Positions 57,255-64,000 of a DNA stretch of 64,000 bases are shown in pieces. Location of the stretch: the NCBI RefSeq assembly GCF_024323335.1, contig NC_066579.1:250225575-250289574 (forward strand), in the 5' to 3' direction. Position 1 is the stretch's first letter; each line of letters starts with the position of its first letter. The position numbers and the translations under genes were made by a program. Below the pieces are notes generated by a model. That model worked only from the letters and a program-made list of their open reading frames with translations. It ran no database searches and had not been told where the DNA came from. The DNA is from Lathyrus oleraceus. Taxonomy: Eukaryota > Streptophyta > Magnoliopsida > Fabales > Fabaceae.

Positions 57255-57631
57255 TGTATATCCGTATGAGGAACATTCTGTCCTTCGATCCTGGCTTCAT
57301 TGAGACGGATAATAATCCGACAGCAACATTCTGACATAAATCATCTGACTTTGCCGTACAGAACAAAAAGTCGTGCTCTAGCAAAGATATCACCCGACCA
57401 TGTGTGTGTTAAGTAAGTGCAACACAGAAAAGCAAATAAAGCTTTAAGATCAATCACTAAATGATAATAATCACTGTATAGCAAAAGTGCACAACACGTG
57501 CGAGAGTCATATATCATATCTGATACAAATCATCTTTACAATCCTCCAGAATCGGAAAGAAATACAAGTAAGTGAATTCCGTCAACATGTCTGACGGTAA
57601 TCCAACACATGATAACAACAGCAATAACAGT
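57255..57631 (-). other. Spacer between ORF1 and gag of element C
   Basis: About 375 bp, AT-rich, without a gene on the minus strand. It is the counterpart of 36404-36654 in element B. Confidence 0.6.
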
Positions 57632-59350
57632 CTAATCTGAAGAAGGCCCCATAGAAGACTCTGCATCACCAACCGTCTCGGTAAACTTCATAGTGAACCT
57701 GAGCTCAGTGTTCTCCTGCTGAAGTCTTCCCACCTCTTTCTGATGAATCTTCATCTGACGAAAATAATGGTCCCTCTCAGCAAGATAGTGATCTCTCTCA
57801 GCCATAATCTTCGCTTTCTCTTCTTCCTTAACTCTTAGCTTCGCTTGCCACTCGGTGGTAAGGGATTTGGCTCTAGCTTCCCTTTGAGTCTTCACAAGGA
57901 CTTGTCTCTTCTTTTCATCTTCAATGACCTTCAAAGCTCTAGCCAACTTCTCTTTGGTAAGGTCGTGCTCCTTCGTAGATGACTCTAAATCTTGGCTGAT
58001 CTTACAGTAATAGGCGGTGTCTTTCTCAAAACGCTTCACCTCCTGAGCATGTTTCCTAGCCTGGTCTTCTGCTTTCCCCTTGATTTCCTGATTAGCCAGT
58101 TGAATTCTAGCAACACTCATTTCTATCTCAGTCTTCTCTGCTTGCAGTTGATCTCTTGCCCTCCTCATCTCAAGAAATTCTTCCATACTGACAGAAGAGT
58201 GTGGCTCCTCAATCAACGGATACCAAAGATCACCCACAGGAAATGGCAGACGAGTGAGCTCGACCCTCTTTCTGAGCCAATCATCAAATGGAGGAAAAGA
58301 CCTGTTATTAGCTTTACCTAAAGGAATCTTGCCTTTCCTTTGAATGTTGCGCCATGCATCAGACACTTGCTTCAACAATGACTGATTACCCTCAACCGGG
58401 AAGTAGAAAGACTCCTGAATCTCACACTCGAGGGGAGGAACCTCCATAGGAAATCCCATTTGTCTCTTAAGAAGCGTCGGGTTGTAATTAATACACCCTT
58501 GAACTCCTATAAGGGGCACATTGGGGAAACTCCCGCAGCTGCAAATAAAATCTCGTCCAGCCACATCAATGTGAGTCCAAGCTATGTCCTTGGCTCGCAA
58601 ACCCATCACCTTGGTTGCCCAATTTACGGCATGGTTAAGAAAAACAAAGGCACCCTTGGAAGGCAAATATCCCATGAACCACTCATATAACAATTGAGCA
58701 CAACATCTAACCAATCCTCCACGCCGTTTCTCATTCCGATTATGGACCGAATAATAAACATCCCCAATCAAGGTGGGAATGGGATTCTCCTGAGCAAACA
58801 CCCGGATGGCATTAATATCCACAAAATTCTTCTGATTAGGGAACAGAATAATTCCATAAATGCTTACGGCAAGCAAAGCACAAACAATCTTCCAATTACC
58901 CAAAACATGTTCCTTGGCTTTGGCCTCCAAGAAACTCAGATGAAAACCGGGAAATTTTCCTTTCTCCTTCAAACCTTCCTTAGTCACTTCCGGGCTCAAA
59001 TAAAGAGCACGATAAATCTCAACAATATCAAGTTCTTCCTTAGTAACATAAAAAGGAATCTGGCTTCTGACCCGAATGCCCAGAATACCGGCATAATCCT
59101 CCAGCAAAGGTCCCAACAAGTAGTCTGGGAAGACAAAACATCTCAAACCCGGATCATAAAACTGGAGAAGAGTATGGATGACACTCATATCCCCATCTGT
59201 GAGCCTGAAAACCATCTTCGTAATACTGCCATAAGCCTCACGGAACATCCCCACATGGTCAGGTGTAATCAATGCTATCATACCCTTCAACACACTAATC
59301 TCTGGATCAAAGAAACTGTAGGCAATATCATCTTTTAGGTCGGCCCTCAT
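57632..59350 (-). CDS. Intact ORF1 of element C (Ogre ORF1 protein, 572 aa)
   Basis: Open from the ATG at 59350 (first ATG after the acceptor-like site at 59400) to 57632. The reading frame extends to 59386 only with a TTG. The first ~320 residues form a globular domain with FYDPGLRCFVFPDYLLGPLL / EDYAGILGI (~residues 63-93) and FPNVPLIGVQGCINYNP (~275), both shared with ORF1 of element B. From memory this resembles the plant DUF7745 / mobile-domain-like group. Residues ~390-560 are rich in E, K, Q and R with heptad-like spacing, probably a long coiled coil. No signal peptide or membrane segment. Known as the extra ORF of Ogre, function unknown; its openness beside a stop-ridden gag-pol is notable. 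Confidence 0.85.
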   Translation of the reverse strand: MRADLKDDIAYSFFDPEISVLKGMIALITPDHVGMFREAYGSITKMVFRLTDGDMSVIHTLLQFYDPGLRCFVFPDYLLGPLLEDYAGILGIRVRSQIPFYVTKEELDIVEIYRALYLSPEVTKEGLKEKGKFPGFHLSFLEAKAKEHVLGNWKIVCALLAVSIYGIILFPNQKNFVDINAIRVFAQENPIPTLIGDVYYSVHNRNEKRRGGLVRCCAQLLYEWFMGYLPSKGAFVFLNHAVNWATKVMGLRAKDIAWTHIDVAGRDFICSCGSFPNVPLIGVQGCINYNPTLLKRQMGFPMEVPPLECEIQESFYFPVEGNQSLLKQVSDAWRNIQRKGKIPLGKANNRSFPPFDDWLRKRVELTRLPFPVGDLWYPLIEEPHSSVSMEEFLEMRRARDQLQAEKTEIEMSVARIQLANQEIKGKAEDQARKHAQEVKRFEKDTAYYCKISQDLESSTKEHDLTKEKLARALKVIEDEKKRQVLVKTQREARAKSLTTEWQAKLRVKEEEKAKIMAERDHYLAERDHYFRQMKIHQKEVGRLQQENTELRFTMKFTETVGDAESSMGPSSD

Positions 59351-59399
59351 ACCTGGAACAAGGATGTCTCTCAACCAGGATCTCAATCAAGAATGTACC

Positions 59400-59401
59400 C
59401 T
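59400..59401 (-). other. Candidate 3' splice acceptor before ORF1 of element C
   Basis: Minus strand CATGTTTATCCATATGCAG|GG, ~50 bp before the ORF1 ATG. It corresponds to the acceptor-like site at 34887 in element B. The donor would be in the 5' LTR beyond the window. Confidence 0.4.
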
Positions 59402-60420
59402 GCATATGGATAAACATGAGTTAGATGCGGCTAAATGCAAAATGGGAATGATGCAGATGCATGAATGCAATTCATATTGCCATCCTCCAAGACATCTGAA
59501 CACCAACCGTACTGGATCCCGGTCTCAGAACTGATCACAACCATCCAAGGGACTAAGTAACCATAAATCCAACTCGGGGGATCCGAAATAAACGGAACCG
59601 GAGGATACATCACCATCATCACTGGAAAACCACTGAACGGATAGCAACAAGATCATCTAAACAGATAACCCCAAATCCAACCCGGGGAATCCGAAATAAA
59701 CGGAACCCGCTCATAAATACCACGGACAGAACTCCGGCGTGTCAGAAATAAATATCCATAAATCCAACTTATAAATAGAAACCAGATCACGAACCGAATC
59801 AAAGTCACCATCAAAGAGTCACCAGCAGAACCTGTACCAGTAGGAATCAAACCCCTCCCCTCACGGGTGAATTCTAATAAGGTCATCCTAAGGCCGATAA
59901 TCGGTCTTGACAATCGGACAAGATACTCAACGGGTTTGCCCTTTCGGGTGTGCCGTGCAGCTCTCATAAGACCATCTAAACCAAAAATCCGGGAAAGAAT
60001 GGTCACCGAAGTCAACAACTCAAAAGAGATAACCCAACCATAGTGGAAACTCCACCAGGAAGAGCTCTCTCAAAAGAACCTCGTCCGACTGTGGTATGTC
60101 ATGTCACAACAACATGTTGATCTAACATGTGAGGCAACATGAGACCACGCTAATCCTAGGTGTATACTCGGGCTTTGGATTTTAGCCCCACTCAGAACAC
60201 CCACCCCAAAATAAGAGGAACCACACCTGTTCAGAATCCAACACAATGATAACATGATGCATGCAAACATATATGCAAATATACATATAATCACAATATA
60301 ATAATCACAACTGCAATAAATAAAGCAGTAAAAAGCAACCCAAACTACCCTAAAAACTACGCTAGAGAGCGCTAGAATTGACTCGCTTAGGGAAGATGGA
60401 CCAGTAAGAGGTCAACTTTA
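59402..60420 (-). other. Element C 5' leader with ~109-bp repeat
   Basis: About 1 kb between PBS and ORF1. The plus strand has GATCCGAAATAAACGGAACC at 59581 and a near copy at 59690, each next to CCATAAATCCAAC / CCAAATCCAAC words, and a third partial copy near 59748. No supported gene; the 121-codon minus ORF (59653-60018) looks like chance. Confidence 0.65.
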
Positions 60421-60439
60421 GTCCCCAGCATAGTCGCCA
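60421..60439 (-). other. Primer binding site of element C
   Basis: Minus strand TGGCGACTATGCTGGGGAC, two bases inside the 5' LTR end. It differs from the PBS of element B at a few central bases and is of the same tRNA-Arg class. Confidence 0.9.
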
Positions 60440-60441
60440 GC

Positions 60442-63400
60442 TGTCGCAACGCGAAAAACAACCGGCGGGGAAAATACAGAGCCGCCATCGACGTTATTCA
60501 TCCTATGACGGAAAGGGAGCGCAGGACTAACCTAAGAAAGGGAAAGGAACGGTCTTACGACCAGAGATTACAAGGTACGGGAGTCGGTTACGCAAGGGGA
60601 AGGTGTTAGCACCCCTCACGTCCGCCGTACTCGACGGGATCCATGTTCAAAAGATAGCTCAAAGGAAAGGAAAGGGTTGGTAATAAACTGCTCAAAGAAA
60701 TTGCACAAACTGGAACGATAAACAAGTGGGGGAGAGAAAAAAGATGGAGGAAGTGGACTCGGCAGGATGTCGCATCCTGGGCCTACGTAGTTTGTCAGAA
60801 ACAAACATCAGACTCAACGTAGTTCGGGAAAGGGAGACATGCTCGCTAAGACATCGCGTCTTATGCCTATGTATCTTCTCTATCCAGAGGAGAATCAGAG
60901 CACTCGTAGCTCGGCTAACGCACGCTGAAACAAGACACCAAAAAGGGACACTGAGACGTGAAAAGAAACACCCAAAAGGAAACAGATTGCCAATACATGG
61001 ACTTACACCCGACTCCTAACAATAACAAACAACGGGAAACAAAATGCCAATACATGGACTTATATCCGACTCCCAACAATAACCCACAAAAGGAAATAGA
61101 ATGCCAATACATGGACTTATATCCGACTCCCAACAATAACCCACAAAAGGAAACAGAATGCCAATACATGGACTTACACCTGACTCCTAACAATAACAAA
61201 CAGGAAACAAAATTCCAATACATGGACTTACATCTGACTCCTAACAATAACAAACGCTAACCAGCAAACACCAAAGAAAAAGGTTATCAGAACGAACCCC
61301 CAACAAAGTAACCAGATATCCAGGGAATAAGCTCCCGATATGTACAACCAATCACAACAAATGAACCCCAAAAATGAACCCCAATATGAACCCCGAGTAA
61401 TAACAATCATCACAAATGAACCCCGAGATGAACCCCAAATGAATAACACTCATCACAAATGAACCCCGAGATGAACCCCAAATGAATAACAATCGTCACA
61501 GATGAACCCCAAAATGAACCCCAAGTGAACCCCAAGTAATAACAATCCTCACAAATGAACCCCAAAATGAACCCCAAGTGAATAACAGAAGAAACCCCCC
61601 CAAGGTATGAACATACCACACACGCCCACGCTGGACAAACAAGTACTCACACCAAAACAAAGAAGAGGGTGAACACACACAAAACAAAGAAAAGGATGAA
61701 CAGACAGAGACTCAACAAAAAAAGGTAACAAACACACGAAAACAAAACAGCAAAAAAGAAAAAGGGTGGCCAGAGAGATTGCTCACAACCTCCTGCCTAC
61801 GTATATCATCTGGTATGAGAATCAGGGCGACGTAGTTCCCCTTACCAGGGGTAAAACACTTTCCTAACCAGAGATTGGGGAAACAACAAACTAATAGGGA
61901 GACTAAGACTCGAGCCTAATAGTTGTCATGCAAGCAATATCCCTAAATCGAGGTCTCTAACAAGAACTTAACTCACTCTGGAAGTGAGTCAACTCAAGTC
62001 CAAACTCTACATACGTTCAACATCCTTAGAAGTTAATCGTACGACTCCTACAGAAAAGGAGATGAGAAGAGGAAAGAAAATAAACACACCAACACAAGTG
62101 AACAAGCATCACACACTATATCCATACAAGAGTCTCAAACAATGGGTGGGCTTTAGTCAAGAGGGGTCATATCAACCTCGACAAACAAGCCAAACTGTAA
62201 GGGTAATCAAATGGGCTCTTAACCACTGACATTGAACGTCAGGGTGAGCAGATCAAAATGGTAATGAGGATGAGACCTCATAGCTCTTAACCCTGGACAT
62301 GGTGAGCTTATGACATAGAAAGCGTGGGGATCCAGAAAGTGGGATCCTTTTCCACTTGACAAACTTTGGATAAAGCTCTGGGGTACATGTTCAGAAGCAT
62401 CAGCACGTAGTGCGAGCATAAAGAACGACACACTGAATAACGGGGGATTGGCTACTAATCCCTTTTATCCATCAATTGCCTCTTCTCTTGGAGGTCTTAT
62501 CAAATAACACATGCCTCTCCTTGGAGGTCTTTGGGCACAATTTTAAACAAACACAAACAGAGCCTCTGAAGGAGGACTTGCCAGCAAAATGCCTGCCAAA
62601 AAGGTGACAGGACTTCAGACTACATGAAGTAAGAAGCTAACTACCTGAGTGGTGTGTCAACCACAATCCAATGCTCAAGCAAGAGCTAAACCAAGTAAGC
62701 AACTAAGGTATCTGTACAAAGACTAAACAGTCAGTACTTCAGTCATAAAACCAGAAGACAAGCAGTGGAACCCTCTAACAGTTACACAATTTAATGCATA
62801 AGTTCCTTGGCACTCAAAGGAGCTCATGAGCTCACCACACCACTTAAAACCCTATAAAACAAACATAGGTCAGAACTCAATGCATCTCACAAGATGAGAA
62901 CAAACCCAATCATCAATGATGAGTATCCAAACCTGAAACAAGCAACAAAGTTAGTTTATGTATATCCAATCAACACAACAAAGCATAAACAAACAATAGC
63001 ATAAAATGAATTGAATCAAGATCACTCCAAGTCAGAAGTAGGGTCCTCCTCATGACCACCCAATAATCCATACTCCAATGATCCAAACTCAACCATAAAC
63101 CCCTTGAAAATTCAAGTAAAACAAGCTTGCACTCAAAACTTGCTCACACCTCCTCAAATACTTCTCAAAGCATCCAAATGTTGTGAGAACCCCAAATAAA
63201 CCCCAACCAATGATCACAAGCTTCAAACAGCACCATATGAACCCCTAAACATCAATCACCAAGGCCAAAGACCCACCATACCCCAAATACCATTACATTG
63301 CTTCAAAAGCTCCAAAATAGGCCTAAATCACCTCAACAAGTCACCACAAGCCTCAAACCAATCCAAAGTTCAAAAACCAGTAGAATAATGCTTCTAAAAT

Positions 63401-64000
63401 CATCTCTAATGAGTCATAAATCCAATTTATAAACCCACCAAGTCATCTCATACCAATAAGAACCTCCACTCCATCAATTCCTTACAAGTCACCTTGAAAA
63501 TTCACTTGTGTTCCCAACCTTCAAATGAGCACCAAATGAAGTATGTCTTGAATGAATGCACCAATCCAAAGACTCAAGACTCACAAATCAGGGATCAAAC
63601 CAAGGCAAAAGAGGCAAAGGCTTACACGACAAAGGAGACTCCAAACCAAATCAAATAAATGGACCAAAATCAAACCCCAAAATTGGGTCAAAACCCTAGT
63701 ACAAAGACAAAACTCAAAACCTAACCAAATGACCTAACCAGGACCCATCCTTTTGCACATTACACCTTCAAACACTCCCCAAAATGTACTCAAAAGGACC
63801 AGCATCAAATCAATGATCAAGTGCCTCAACTGGCCTATGTAATGCAATGACCAAAAATATGCACAAAATGAACTTCCAACTTAGAAAATTCATATCAAAT
63901 CAGAAATGCATGCAATGACTTTGGGATTTTTTGTATGAGTTCATTATGCCATGAATGCTCAATATGCAAAAGATCAAATCCAGAATGATGCAAATGCTAT
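60442..64000 (-). repeat. Element C 5' LTR, partial (runs off the window)
   Basis: It matches 40888-~44447 of the 3' LTR throughout: terminus TGTCGCAACGCG, CACCTTCCCC block, hairpin motifs, 57-bp minisatellite (60984-61259), TGAACCCC array (61360-61590) and double hairpin (61795-61854). Scattered substitutions and small indels separate the two LTRs. U3 and the promoter of this operative LTR lie beyond base 64000. Confidence 0.93.

Larger units (their letters stand above)
40888..64000 (-). mobile_element. Element C: Ogre retrotransposon, nearly complete, minus strand
   Basis: Reading on the minus strand: 5' LTR (60442 to beyond the window), PBS (60421-60439), leader, ORF1, gag-pro, intron, RT-RNase H-RNase H-integrase, 3' untranslated region with hairpin array, PPT, 3' LTR (40888-46980). 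At over 23 kb it is typical in size for Ogre. It lies inside the reverse transcriptase gene of element B. The genes are in one frame with six stops and no frameshift, so it is younger than B but inactive as a single copy. Confidence 0.94.

Noticed and set aside
58694..59338. Plus-strand ORF of 214 codons opposite ORF1 of element C
   Set aside because: Antisense shadow of a 572-codon frame that is conserved with element B; the antisense peptide has no counterpart in B.

Overview
This is plant nuclear DNA and consists entirely of nested LTR retrotransposons of the Ty3/gypsy Tat/Ogre type. I see no host gene, no tRNA or rRNA gene and nothing bacterial. The kind of host is inferred: LTRs of 4-6 kb, an extra ORF before gag, an intron between protease and reverse transcriptase, two RNase H domains and a TGGCGACT-type primer binding site are the hallmarks of Ogre elements. 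These dominate genomes of the legume tribe Fabeae (pea, vetch, faba bean, Lathyrus, lentil). I cannot name the species.

Layout. Bases 1-1205 are the tail of an Ogre LTR (type B). Bases 1206-1825 continue, across a later insertion, at 27851-29190; together they form the 3' untranslated part of an Ogre, ending in a polypurine tract and LTR B (29191-34011). Into it, with target duplication GGATG, went element A (1826-27850, + strand): 5' LTR 1826-6082, PBS, a decayed gag and no pol, a long repeat-rich 3' region, and 3' LTR 18760-27850. A was hit twice by insertions now reduced to solo LTRs: 6904-12278 (duplication CACTC) in its 5' leader and 20031-24726 (duplication ATCTC) in its 3' LTR. Right of LTR B lie a PBS, a broken ORF1, a broken gag-pro, a recognisable intron and the start of the reverse transcriptase. 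That gene is cut at 40887 by element C (- strand, 40888 to beyond 64000). C has a complete 3' LTR (40888-46980), gag-pro-pol in one reading frame apart from six stop codons, an open ORF1, a PBS and part of its 5' LTR (60442-64000).

How the parts work. ORF1 has no known function; Gag forms the particle; protease, reverse transcriptase, two RNase H domains and integrase carry out copying and insertion; the LTRs supply promoter, RNA 3' end and repeat. No copy here looks autonomous: A lacks pol, B is cut and frameshifted, and C has stops and an altered integrase catalytic residue.

Most unusual signal. The 3' untranslated regions of A, B and C each carry arrays of short hairpins whose loop is constant while the stem arms change together. 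In C the loop is CTGAAY and the stems are TGGC/GCCA, CGGT/ACCG, CGAC/GTCG, CGAT/ATCG and CAGT/ACTG. Arms changing in step suggest selection on structure. A second covarying hairpin lies in most LTRs, and splice-site-like sequences suggest a long 5' leader intron ending just before ORF1. These readings were made by eye and are inference until folded and aligned.
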